A stretch of 64,000 nt of DNA from positions 1,748,429 through 1,812,428 of the forward strand of contig NC_029542.1 in assembly GCF_001577835.2 (NCBI RefSeq). Reading direction: 5' to 3'. Shown in pieces: positions 34,874 through 47,907 of the stretch (positions within the stretch are counted from its first letter, which is position 1; every line of letters starts with the position of its first letter). A program made the translations under genes and the position numbers. The stretch is from Coturnix japonica (Eukaryota > Chordata > Aves > Galliformes > Phasianidae). The notes beneath the pieces are model-generated. The model was not told the DNA's origin and made no database searches. It saw nothing but the letters and a program-made list of their open reading frames with translations.

Positions 34874-35103
34874 ATGTACCAGACACAGAGAGAGACATGA
34901 AGGTTACAAGGCAGAGACCTAGCATACAGATTGAAGAGCTCTTTGTCTTTACTCCTGGGAAGCATCCTTCCCCAAGCAGGGAGCCAGTCCTGCACCTTGC
35001 ATCCAGCTTCCCTTCCACTTCGTTTTCAAAGCCAACCTTGGCATGCAGATCATTTGAAAGGACTCCCAACTTCATGGCCTCGGAGACCATCATCATTAGC
35101 TAA
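34874..35103 (+). CDS. ZPBP-like alternative last exon
   Basis: A strong pyrimidine tract (cgtctctctttaactccag) precedes an open frame of about 75 residues: DVPDTERDMKVTRQRPSI, then IQIEELFVFTPGKHPSPSRE, ending MASETIIIS with TAA at 35101-35103. It joins in phase 1 to an exon-10 donor at 34559, making a 519-residue protein. The poly(A) signal lies only 89 bp beyond this stop. Which form is used cannot be told from sequence. Confidence 0.5.
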
Positions 35104-35191
35104 AACTTTCCTGAGCCCTGCAGCTGTTGGTACTCCAGGAGAGGGCAGCAATGCAGTGCGAGAGGCATCGCTCCAGCAATGGGTGGTTGTT

Positions 35192-35197
35192 AATAAA
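35192..35197 (+). terminator. Poly(A) signal of the ZPBP-like gene
   Basis: AATAAA in gttaataaaaatgagctctg, followed by a short T/G-rich stretch (gctctgttttc). It is the first AATAAA after both possible stops. Confidence 0.7.
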
Positions 35198-38100
35198 AAT
35201 GAGCTCTGTTTTCAAAAACCACACAAGAGAATGGGCTGGCTTTGCTGCTTGGAATAGAAGTAGCAGATTCAGAGCAGGAGCATTGGTTCTACCCCACATC
35301 TTGTGTTTTGTACAGTAGTTTCAGGGCACTAAGCCATTCCAAGTAACTTCTTTAGCAGAAAGTGTGCTGGAAACTCTTGGCTGAGGTCCACAGCCAGCAG
35401 ACCTGTTGGCCCAGCAGTACTTGGAAGGGGATATCAGATCAGTATCTGCCTTAGAGATGAGGATAGGGGGGAGGGGGGAAGAGGCAGAGTAGGGCACAGG
35501 TGTGTATGATGTCTGTGGGGCTGAGGCTGCCAGTGTTCAGCAGGGAGATGCAGGCAGGTGGGCTGCTGATCAGCTATAAAGCTCAGTGGTGTTCTTCTCT
35601 TGGTCCTTTTCTAGCTCTTAGGATGCTCTATGGGACTGAATGCAGCTTGGGTGTCAGCATGCTGAAGGTAGGGAAAGAACAATGATGGGAACACTGGGCT
35701 GTGAGGCAGGGAGGGCAGCAATAGGGAGTAAAGCTGGAGGAGGTGGTGGGAATAGGCTGCTCTGCTAGGCTGGAGGTGCTGGGAAAGGCTGTGTGTGGAT
35801 GCTTGAGTCAAAGGGTCTGGGGACCACTGAAATTCATAGAGTCTGGACATGTTCAGCCACCACAGTCACTATCAGCTTCTTCCTTCTGCAAAACCCTAAA
35901 AGAATTTGCAGGCCTGTTTTGAATGAACCCGAAGGGCTGCAGTCCAAAACACAATCAAGTTAATGAGGCAACACTAATGCCCACTCACTGCTATGTACAT
36001 GTCAGAGTCACCCAGCAACATGTAAGGAGGTTGCTGCCTTGGCACAGTCAGGGATGAGGAGGCAGCAGCTGCTGCTGCCCAAAGTAGCTCCACAGCCCAG
36101 CTTGGAGAGAACAAATTCCTTCTGACTGATCTTGAGATGAGCATAATTAGCAGGTCTGCATTCGGGGCTGGGGGTGGGAGTCATGGTTGTCTAGAGGTGT
36201 GGGGAGCTGCCTCTATAGAGATGGGCTGACCCTGCAATCAAGTGCAAGGAGCATGGGAGCAAAATTCCTTGTGCCAAGGTCTGGATCCTCCAGCAAGGCT
36301 CAAAGAGTTCCCTATGGAGGGAGTTTGGGCTCAGCTGCAAGCACACATGCATCAAGCACAGAGGTCTGACCCACATTCTCTGTCCTGGATGCCCCTTCCA
36401 GTGGATTTCTGCAGTGTTTTAGTTGTCCCACTGCCTTCTTAGGACTTCTCCATGGAAACCATGCTGCTTCTGCACTATGCTTAGGGCAGAATTGTGTTAG
36501 CACACATGGTATCCTCAACACCTGAGGATGTTTGTGTCAGCATGTGTTTAGGTGCTTCCATGGGCTGGGAGTTTAGAGAGAGGTCATTGGGTTTCTGGAA
36601 AACCAAAAGGATTGTTGGCGTGGGGTGGTAAGGCAGTAAATGGCAGCAGTGTAATCATTTGTAATCATCAGCCCACACTGCTATTTGACCAGATTGTTAT
36701 AACTAATTATGTTATGTTTGCAAGCAGTATCTTGAAAATATTCCTATTTGTGGTAGATCTCAGCTATGTTGGATCCTAAAAGGCCTTATATTAAATCCAG
36801 GCAATTCTGTGCATGCAAAGTTCCTTCTTAAAGGAAAAAATTCTGGTCAAGAACTTATTTCTGACAATCCTGAAGTTCAAGTAGAACATTGGATAGGAAA
36901 CATTGGCCAGAAAGAAAACCAGGAACTGTATTAAGATAAATGGAAACAGTGACTTCAAATGGGAAATCCAGAACATCTCCATGCCTCAGCTTTATGTCTG
37001 GGGAGATGTTTCTATCTGGAAATGAGAGCCTGGTGAATCCTACCTGTGTTGGTAATAACTTCTGGAGGTCACAGCCCCAAAGGCAAAGCTTCTGCCTGCC
37101 TGTTGCCTTCACTTTTTGTTGATCTTACCCAACTGGAGGGGCAGGGATGAGCAGAGCAGGATCAGACCCTTGGTTGCATATTGGTATCCATGACAACCTC
37201 TGGTTGCTGGCAGTGATTGCTGATGCTCTCCTTGGAGGAACCAATCCTGCTGAGCAACATGAGAACCCCCCAAACTGCTCACAGCCTCCACACCCTGGGA
37301 TGGGATGTGTTTAAAGGCAGAAAAATGAAGCCCTGGCTTTTGATTAGAATATGATGCTGCTTGGAGAAGTGCACATGGGTGGGAGGGGAGAGCAGTGCCT
37401 GCAGGCACTGGTGAGGAGCTGGCTGTTCTCTTGCACCTGATAAGGGATTTTTGCTGACCCAGCACACAGCTCCCAGTGGGCTGTGCTCTACTCATCCACC
37501 CCTTAGCAGAGCAGGATCCCTTCCTAGCTCCTGGGGTGGAAGGGCTGTGCTGTAAGATGTGACACTATACCTTCTCCCTGTGCTTCATCCTTCTCCAGCT
37601 GTCCTCCTCTCACCCTCCCATTCCTCATCCACTTCCACCCCTTTTTTCCTTGCTCTTCTCTCCAGGCTTTTTTCCCTTTAGCTGCTCAAGACCTGTGTGC
37701 TCCATTTGTTGTTTAGGACCCCTATGTCTCAGTGTTTCTCACATGTCACTTATCCACAACGGTGTCTATTCCCTATAGGAATCTCTGATTATATTAAGGT
37801 TGTAGCCAACTGCATTTCTACTCTTCTCTCAAGTTAACCATCTAATAATCTTAAGTTACAGTTTCCTAAGAAGTTTAAGTTGAAATCATGCTGCCCTGGT
37901 TTAACTCCATGGTCTCATCTGTACTTGAGATCCATTGGCTCTTTATTTTCTTTGTAAGCACCAACTTGCTTTAGCTTAATCCAGCTCAAGACAGCAGTCA
38001 ATTACAATTATATTCTGATTCTGTAGGCCCAGACTCCTGCTGTTATCACATATTGCTTCCAATCATGCATCACAGCATTAACTCATGGCTTCCAATGTTA

Positions 38101-41100
38101 CGTCCACTTCAATTCAATTATAAGATTATGCATCATGCACCTCTCCAGGTTTCAAACACACACAGTTAAGCCACAAGCCTTCAAGCTTTTACCTGCTTAA
38201 GTACTGCCAGCACTTCTTTGGTTGCTGTGTTTAAAGCTAGTTTATTTTATCCTCTCTGTGTATTTGTTTTGTGTCTGCCCACACACTTAAGATGACAGCA
38301 CACTGCTGAATTGAACAGTGCTATTATCAGGCTTCTACTGTTTATTTTGCTGTTGGCATGCTGCAAGATAAGCTGTGCAGACTTCCATTTCCACATTCTG
38401 GACTTGTATTTCCATAATTCCAATGGGGGCTGATCAATAAAAGCAATCCCCAAGCATATCTTCTCACCCCTCAATGCACAATTGCATTAAAGGCTTTTCT
38501 GAAGAGCAAAATTCTAAGCAAATAACTGCTGCTTGTGACAGTCCATAACATCCTTCCTCTCTCAACGTAAGTACAAGCTCAGTTTTAAACATCATTCCTC
38601 TGCCTGCTGGTGTAATCTCAGCCTTCAGCCAACCCTGCTTTGGGAAGCTGGGATTTTCTTGTTAAAGCTGCTTGGTCTGATGGATGGACAGATGCCTTGT
38701 TGTCAGCCTTGTGTTAGTTCTCTGCATCCAGGTGTATCCTGGATCCAGCTGTTCACTGCACACATAGCAAACAGCCTGCAGGCAAAGATCTAATCAAATA
38801 ATCGCACTATTTCTGCTGCTAATGCTGTGCAAAATGGGCTTAATCACAACTCACCAGTGATCAAAGCAAGGAAAGAGTGCTTTCCTATGCTTCATGCAAC
38901 ACGCCCCATCCCAAAGCATGAAAACCTAGCAAGCTGGGAGCATCAATACAGAGAGAAGCCCCCAGGTTCCCTATATCAAGCAACACTGGTACCTTCAGGC
39001 TGAAGCCACTGTGAGCTCTTTAGAGGTCAGAGTCCCCCTGACACCAATCCCTGAGCTGGGGGGATGTGAACTTTGAAGAACTGGAATGTAAAGGTTTCTC
39101 TCTGCAGTTGATCACTCATGGAAGTGATTCACTTTGAGCTGATCCAGGAGCTGGATAAATATAGAGCCGCTCTACCAACTCAGGTGGAGCACAGAGCAAA
39201 CTAATTGTCTGAATGCTGATGGGCAAAGGGACATCTTGCCAGCTGCTGTCAGTGTAAGGCAATTAATTAAAAGCAGTCCTGTGTAGTTCTATGTAGCATT
39301 TATTTCTAGCCCTAAAAATGACCGCTGTCAACTTGGTCTGTTCCTTCTCCAACACACGGACATCCTTACTCTCCTAGGCAAGGTGCAGGAGATAATTGGA
39401 GTGCTTTTCTCTCTGCTAGCTGATGTGTGTCCACTTTGGAGCATCGTGATTTAGAGGATAATAAATTAGAGAGGGCAGGTGACAGTAGGCAGGGATGTGT
39501 GGAAGGCCTGAATAGCTTCAGGAGAGCAGAGTTGGAGTGTATGGAGAGAAGGGTGGGAGCAGGCAGCTGGTCCCTGGAATGGTGGTGAGAAATGGCTGTC
39601 TGTGCCTGCAGAAAAGCAAATGAGTAAATCAGCATAATTTGCAGCCCAAAGGCTGGAGGCTGGATACGAAGCTATCAAACAATGGGAATTAAGGCGCTCA
39701 AAGTGATATGGTTGCTTTCTCTGGAAAGTAAACAGCCATCTGTTACTCCCAGACCCCTATTTTATGGGGGTGGATTCATCTATGGGGCACAGAGCTCAGC
39801 ATGGGTGAGCCCAGCTCTTGGGTGGTACAGCACCCACCCAAGGTTGTGATGCCCACCTGCAGGGTCAGGCAGTAGGATTATGTCTTGACACAGATTTTCT
39901 GATGGCTGCTGTTGTCCTGGGCATGAAAAGGTTTGGTTTCTTTGCATGGTTGCTTAAGGACTGATTGTTTTGGCACTGTGTGATTTGCTTTGCATTGCAC
40001 AAAGCATGGCTGGCCAGTGTGGGGGTCTGCAGGGTATGTGAACAGGCCAAAGCCATCAGCAGCCTTCCTGCTTGGCTGGTCCTTTGTGACTTCTCCAATT
40101 AGAGCTGCAGAGGCAGTCGCAATTAAAATAATACCTATTCAAGATGAAATTATAATTACTGTGGGCTTATTATGTAAATTGTGCAAAGCGCATAGGAGCT
40201 GAACAGCAGCCTCATATCTCCTGGTCTAAAAGCTGTTCTTAACCACCAGACTTCTATAGCCAAGCTCAATGCAATCTAACTCTCATCTTTGATTTTCTTC
40301 TTTTGTATTTTTTTTCCACCCATTCTCCTGCCACCAGCAAATGGAAACAGCAATGGATCCAGCAAATAGATCCAATGTCTGGAGCAGGTGCTATGGATAG
40401 AAGGATGCCAGACCATCATTTCTTGTCCTAAGGGACAACCTGGCTGGAAAATGCTGCTACTAACTAGGCAACCAGCTGCTTATTTGCTCATTTTGCATTG
40501 GTTTTACCCCTTGCTTAGCAACACCTCCTGCACCAAGAAGGCTGTGCTGGTTTCTCCAGGCTCCATGGTCAAGATTCTGTGACCACAAAGTGTTGATTTG
40601 TACTGGGAGAAGAGCAACAGGGTTCTTCCAGTTAGTAAGAACTAGAGAGCTTGAGCAGTGGGACAGTGTCACCCTGCCTTGCTCTGCAGGTCAGATGGAG
40701 CAGGATGCAGCTGTGGGAGAGAGGACACTGAGGATCACCTGAGCAGGATGCAGCTGTGCATCCTGCCTTGCCTTTTTCCCTTCCTTCCAAGTGAGATATT
40801 TAGAGCTTGTGGGGAAGCAGGTGAGGGAATGATGGTGCTGAGAACCTGAAAGCTGATTTGCCACTCCTTGCAGCAAAGCTATGGTTCCCATCTGATGAGC
40901 AGAAATGTGTGTTCTGTGGGGGAAGAGAGCACAGATAAGGGTCTTCCAGGAGAAGAAAAGCAGCTGGAGCTGTGAGGGGCTCAGGCCTGGCTGCTGGAGA
41001 TGCCCTCAGTTCTAGCAGAGGCTCCCAAAGTACTCCCTTAAGAGCTGTTATAACTTCTCAGTGTGATTTGGACCCCTGGGAGGCATCAAGCTGAAACACA

Positions 41101-43769
41101 GCACTATAATTACCAACGACAGCTAAAATAATGTAAGGGAGCCAGAGGCTGGGAATGTGTCCTCCCTCCCAGTGGGGCTGTGGGGGTGGGCAGGAAAGAC
41201 AGACACTGCTGGGAGTCTGTGGGACTCATCCAACTGCTTTTGGTGTGGGCCCCATCTTAAAGCAGGTGATGATAGAGAAGACCATGGCCAGCACAGAGGT
41301 CTTGTTATGGATGTTTTCCCATTCCCTTGAACAATGTGTACTGGGACAAAGTGAGGTTTCTCTCCTTTTAATAAAGACAAAAAGGAAGTGATGGATGCAG
41401 CTTGGCTGTGTGTCCTGATGCTGAGATGAGCTTTCTGTGCTGCCCAATGCTGTCGTGTTTGGCTTCACTTCCCCTGTGACCCTGTAGCAGGAAAGCAGCT
41501 GGCTGGGGCTGGGCTGCAGCTCCACCAGCAGCAAACCAACCTCGTGTTGGCCACTCTCCACTTGGACTCATTCACGCCTGATAGATCACAAGCAACAGGC
41601 AGTCTGGTTACCATCAGCAGAGACTTGGACTGTGGGGAAGGATTGGTTTGGCTTTGCAGGTGTGCAACAGTCAGGTCTATGTCCACTGTGAGGTCCTTCA
41701 TTCCTCCTCCATCCCATCACCTGACTGCCTGCAGATGCATCTCTGTTTCCTTCACCCACTCCCATGAGGGATGGGAGAACACTGTGGCTGAGCCAACTGG
41801 TTGTATTTCACTTGGAAATAAGCAGATGGAGCAGACAGATGGGAGAGCAGGGCTATATATATATTTTTATTGCACAGATACCTAATAACCAATAAAATGG
41901 GCCTGGGACCACAAAAATCTCTGGCATGGTTGCCATGGTGATATACACACCATTCCAATGAGATGCAGGAAAAATATATTTTGTGCTGTTGGGGAGCTTT
42001 CTAAAGTAAAAATAAATGAGATTTAAATGAGTGATTACAGCTGCCTCAAGGAGCACCTGCCAAAAACCCTGGGCCAGATCATCCACCAGAGCGTAGTGTT
42101 CTCCTGCTAACATTGAATGGTGGCACAGCCAAAGCTGGAAGGCAAGAAGAGGGATGTGTACTTGGGGATATTAATATTCAAGGGGAGCTGACTTGTGGAA
42201 GGCTTTGTTGCAGGATGTGAGGGCAGCAGTTGTTTACATGAATCCAAAAGGGATCTGGACATACCTGGAAGGAAAATCTACAGTGTTCAAATAACAGGGA
42301 TTAGATGATATCAAAAGAGGTTTATGGGGATGCAGGTCATGGTGTGCCCTGCTGTCAGGCTGACATTGGGCCGGTCACTATGAGCAGCTGAAATGCTCAG
42401 TATTTCATGAATGAAGCCCTGGGGGGAGGCAATGGGTTGGATAATTCCACCATGGGTCTCAATGGAATATGTGCTGCTTTTTGAAATGGGAGAGGATATT
42501 CCATGTCTCACCACGTGAGTCTGTCCTGGTGATGCCAATGTCACATTGCATCTGGGCTTGCTGAGTGCTCTGTGTGTGTACCCCTCAAGTGGCCACTTCT
42601 CTCTTCCCTTTTCTCTAGGTCATCCCATCTTGTGTTATCTGTCCCCCAAGAGTGGTTCTGTATCTCCCTTGTAACAGAGCCCTGTCCTGAAAGCAGGCAG
42701 CATTCTGAACTTGCTTTTGGTCTCTGTTACCTCTGAGATATCACAGGAGAGCAGAGGTTTGCCCACTCTCCCACCCCTCCTCGTGCTGTGATATTCTGCC
42801 GACAGTGAGCTTTCAGGAAGCAGTTTTTCTGCTGTAGGAGGGATCGAATTAACTCCCATAGGACAAAGGGCATCAGGGCACTGTTGGCTCTGTTAGCATT
42901 GAGGAGTCAGAAAAGAGCTGGGACTCTGCGCCAAAGAGCCACAAACAACCCATGCTCCTCACAACCAGCATCTGGGTATGGCTTTGCACCAGGGTGATTC
43001 CCAGAGCAGGGCTGTGATCTGCTTGAGACCAGATCACCAGTTCAGCCATGGGTGCTGAACCCATTTATGTTTCCCATCAGGAGCATCCACCCCTGGTTGG
43101 AAGCAGAACCCAAAGGGTGAAGACCATAGTGTAGCATTTTTCCTTCCTTGTATGGGAAGCAGGTTGCTGTTGAAGGCCAGCATGACACTAATGATGTTCA
43201 TATGGTCCTGCTCCCAGATGCTGTTAATGGATTGCCATGCAAACTTGGTGTTGTATAGGGATCCTTCCTTCCTCATCCTCACTGGGGGATGGAGGTAACC
43301 TCTGCTGATCCTTCAGGGCATGGCTACCTGTGGGCCCCCAGGTGCAGAGGGGCAGGCAGGGGAGCAGTGCTTATTCACAGGGAGGAAGCAAGCTGCTGGC
43401 TGAGCTCTGCGTGGGAAGGGCCGAGAGCTGAGCAGTGTGATGCCTCAGGGGATGAATTCAGACAGGCGTTCCTAGAATAGAGCAGGTGGAGGTGATGGGG
43501 AAATGGGTCCCACTGGGATGTGCTGGCTGTCCCTGCTGGGCTGAGCTGCCAGGGGTTGGGACACGTTATGCACGCTAGTGCCTGGATCTGGTTTGTTTCC
43601 TCACTCGCATGCTCTCTTATTACTCCTTTCATTTGCAATCAGTTGCATTCATGCACAAAGCTACTACAGGAGGAGTGAAGGAATAGCCTGAGCAGCACTG
43701 AAGCTGGTTGCTGGGACCTTTGGTGTTGCTCTGATCTTCCAGTCTTTAACTAGACTTCACTATCATACA

Positions 43770-43835
43770 CAGAAGCATCATAGTCATAGAATGATTTGGG
43801 TTGGAATGGACTTTTGTGGCTCTTGGTCACTGTGA
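43770..43835 (-). repeat. CR1 LINE 3' tail (reverse orientation)
   Basis: The string catcatagtcatagaatgat then ttgggttggaatggac is the reverse complement of a CR1 3' terminus. Confidence 0.75.
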
Positions 43836-44202
43836 CATCTCTGGGGCTGGGACTCGCACCCTTGCAGTCTGTAGTGCTTTTTCACACCATCATGTGTTGC
43901 AGACTCAGAGAATCTTTTTGCAAGCTGCCATATCCCAACGTGTACCAGCTAACAAGTTTGAATCATGGTTCCTTCATACTCTTTGTTCCCCAGAATGCGT
44001 GGGCCGGTGTTTAACGCACAATCTGGTTTATCTTAATGCAAGAAAACTTTGATTATAAAAAAAAAATAAACCTAAAAAACAGAGGGTTGGGGCGAGTGCT
44101 CAGATTTTAGCTGAGTTTTGGCAGATGAGGGGAGCTATTCATGGAAATGTTGTCCCAAAATAGCTCTGAGCAGAGGCAGGCGGGCGTGCGTGGAGGTGGT
44201 CG

Positions 44203-44229
44203 GTCTGTCTGTCTGTCTGTCTGTCTGTC
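44203..44229 (+). repeat. (GTCT)n microsatellite
   Basis: About six to seven perfect GTCT units. The length suggests it may be polymorphic. Confidence 0.95.
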
Positions 44230-47200
44230 CCAGCTGTGGGGCAGAGCAGGGGATGAGGACTCACCAAGGATGACCTCAAAGGGAACAAGGCTCAGCAGTG
44301 CTGCTTCCTGAAGTATGTAAGCAATGGGGCAGTGGGACCCTTGATGAGACACACCTTGGTGGCACAGATGCAGCTGGGGGTGGGCAGAGAGGTACTCAGC
44401 CTGGCTCGGTGTGGGAGCAGAAAGGATGCTGGCACCACAAATAGCAAGTTATTTCTATGGCAGTGCTCTGGGTGTGTGGGTGCAGACCCCTCCAAGCTCT
44501 TCTCTGCCTCTCCATACCTTCTGCTTCTCCACTAAAGAATTTACCTTGCATCACACCCACGTTCTGCCCTACCCTGTGTCTGCCCACCACCATCACCTTC
44601 TGATTTATTTTCCTGAACAATCGTGAGATGGGGGCTTGGAGGCAAACTCCTCCTCCCAGGCCCATGAATTCAGGGAGACTCTTATTCCAGCCTGTGGTTG
44701 AGCTGTTCTGGTTCAGCGCATCCATCCACCCCTTCTTGTCTGGCTCTTTGCTGCCAAGGCAGAGGAGTGTGAGATCTCCAAGTCGAAAAACAGAGGGAGA
44801 AGGGGGAGAAGTGCCAAGCTCAACAAGGCAGGAGCAGGAGGCAGATGGGCACTGGGCCATGTGGAGATGTCAGTCACTCCTCCTGCACCAGGAGAGCTGT
44901 GAAAGGATCTAGAGTCCTGGCCATGTCCTCCTGCCATAGGAGCAGAGATGGTGGCATGGAGTTGCAGTCATTGCATAGGACAGAGGACACATCCCTGTGT
45001 CCCAGTGTTGGACCAATGTCTCAGTGCTCCCCTTCTCTCTCACAAATGTGCTGCATTTCCATGGTACATGGAGGGATGTGGGGCTCATTTAAGTCCCAAG
45101 AGGGGAGCTCAGAGCTTCCCTGCCTGGAGATGCAAAGTGACAGCACAAAGACAGTGGCAGATCAAGGAGATCAGGAGTTGGCTTTTTCCAAAGCCTTGGC
45201 CAGCCTGGAGCCCTCTACATGCAGTTGGTGACAGGTCTGTGAGAAGAAGAGCCAGGAAAAAGCACCAGCTGGCAGACGGAGACCCTGGCCTACTTCCCAT
45301 GGCATTTCAAGGCAAAACCCAACAGCATGGGCCAGCAGGAAGATGATGAGACCTGTGAAAGTAACCACCTCACCCCAAGCTCCAGTCCTATCCCAGCCCT
45401 GTCTTTGGCACAGATTCCTACAAGATGACACCTTGCTGGAGGTCACGAAGCAGCATTCTCAGTGCTGGTGCCAGCCGTGAGCCAGCAGCTCCCACCAGCC
45501 CCAAACACCACCTCCAGCACAGGAGACAGCAGAGGAGGAAACATGGAGGTGACAAAAAAAAACAGCGTTTGCTTGCTTGGCCATCTGCTGTGGTGTTATA
45601 GAAGCCTTCCCAAACAGATCTCAGCCAAACGCTGGCTGGGGAAAACAGGGAGTTATTTTGGGTTTTCAGCATCCAGCACACAGTGGAAGGATGAATCCCA
45701 TGGAGCGAGCAGGAGGGTGATGCTCAGCATCAGGACCAGAGGGACAGGACATCACACCCTCTGTGCCACAAGTGGATACAAGCACCACGGGAGCTCCAGC
45801 AGCACTTTGGCTGTGTCTCCTGTAAAACTGGTCAGCTCAGGACCTGGTGTGTGCAAAAGGTGGTGCATGCTCAGAGCATCTCAGTTGGTTTGTGGTGGTT
45901 TGTAGGCAAAGCAGGAAGATGCAACCCCAGCACAGGTGCTGTATGGGCTCCCTGAATTTGCTTTGGGTATAGCAGCCACTGTCTGCCCTTTGGGAGATGC
46001 TCTCCTCACTCCTTCTCTGCCTTTGCATTTCCCCAGTCGTGAATCAGGGTCCCCAGAGTAGACCCAGCAAAATCTGGCTGAGATTTGACATGTTTCATAA
46101 GGTGCATTAATAGCACAAAACTGGAGGCTGTTCTGCTGGAGGGCTTTGGCAATTCATGACCCAGCTGAAACTATTCCTTATTTTAAAAGTACAGGAGATT
46201 CTCTCACATTCAGCTTGAGATTTCAGGAGGAAATAACTTGGAGGTGACCCACACAAAGCAAACCATGGCTGGTTGTTTCCAAGGCTTGGAATCATTTGCC
46301 TTTTGGATTATACTGAAGTGGAAGCATTTCCTTGGAGCAGCCTGGAATCACGGGGAGACCTTCCCAACTGGGCAAAGGGAGCACAAGTAAAGGAAAGGGG
46401 GAAAAAAAATGGGGGAGGGACATGAAGAGGAGGCTGGATGTTCTGACACAGCCAAGGTGACGTCTGTTTTATAAGAAGCTCTTTTGATGTAACGTTGCAG
46501 TAAATGGAGACTGAAAGAGGGAATAAAAACCAGCTGTGAAATAGCAGTGACATGTGGCAGCTGGACTATGGTAAAGCGAGCTGAGCTTTATCACAGGATT
46601 TTAATGTTTTGTCTTTGTGCTTATTTCCCAAGCTCCAAAACTACCCATCAGTGTGGGACCAAATAGGACTGAACCAGGAGACACCAGTGAGCATGAAAAC
46701 ATTGCTGGCTCTAACCAAAGGCAATAGGGCAGGAGGCCAAACTGCCAGCATCCATCTAACCCCACTTTTGGGGGAGCTTGAGGGACACCTTTACAATGCA
46801 TCAGCTTTTCGCCCTTCCTCCCTGCAGTAGGGAAGATGTGTGCTGTGCTTTGCTTTGGTGAAGCAAAGAACGAACTGACCAACGTGTAAATCTGTTTCTA
46901 TGGTTAATTGATGATGTTTTTTCCAGGTTCCCTGCTGTGTTTCTCAGCATGACTCCTGTGTGTCTGAAGTGGGGAAGCATGAATAGACAGCAAGGGAGAT
47001 GGGAGATGGGGATGATCTGTGCTGCGGCTGCTATGAATCTTACTGCTTTTGCTGAGCAGCGGCCACAACTGGAGGGCTCAGAAGGGTGTTTGTTTGCCCC
47101 CTAACAAAGAGGGAGGCAGTGATGCTGAGCTTCATCATTGCTGTTCTTTGATTTCTCCATCCCAGCAACCCCAGTGGATGAGTAGGGAGCTCTGGCTTGG

Positions 47201-47907
47201 TGCATCCAGGTGACCTGCTGCATCCCTTTGTGTTTTGGTGCCAGGTGTTCTCCGCTGCTGCAGCAGACAACAGAGCAGTTCTCCATCTGAAAGCCCTCCT
47301 GTAAGACACCTGCGGGCAGCAGGGCTGTGTCAGATTCCTTCAAAACATGGATCCCTCCCAGGTCTTCCCCTAATGTCAAGGAGATGGGGCTGGGATGGTT
47401 GTGGAGTGCTGACACTCCAAGCACAGTCAGTGCTCCCATTCAGCTGGATAGCACATGAGGCAGAAATTTGCTCTGTTCCCAAAGCAAAGAAATACCTCCA
47501 GTGCTTCAGCCCGGGCAGATGGAAGAATGGAAAATAAAAGCTGTGAACTGCAGGAATGGTGCAAATGTGATTAGTACCTCCTTCCTCCCCAGTGATTATT
47601 ACATTGCTGTACAAGGAGATGACGAGCAGTCAGCGCTGAGTGAAATGTGTGCGTAATTCCTCATCCCCCCCATGTCTCGTTTCCCAAGGCGCTTTATAAA
47701 CTCCATAATGAAATGCAGCCACCTGGCATGCAGCACACTGCTAGCAGAGGGCGAGGAGGAGAACTTGAGCCAAGGCTACAGAATAAGTCCAGCACTTTTC
47801 TAGGCATGATCCATCACATGCTGTGATGGAGGGAGTAGCAGTGCCTTTGTTTCGAGCTGTTCAGCCTCCCTGAGCCATCCCTGGATGCTGAGAAGACTTT
47901 GGCTACA

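Noticed and set aside
36600-38560. AT-rich segment considered as an old LTR or other transposon
   Set aside because: No paired terminal repeats, target-site repeats or recognisable coding remnants were seen, so it is described only as AT-rich gene-free sequence.
43801-44075. Segment ending in AATAAA and an A-run considered as a processed pseudogene
   Set aside because: The open frames show no known-protein similarity, and the A-run is explained equally well as low-complexity sequence beside a CR1 tail.
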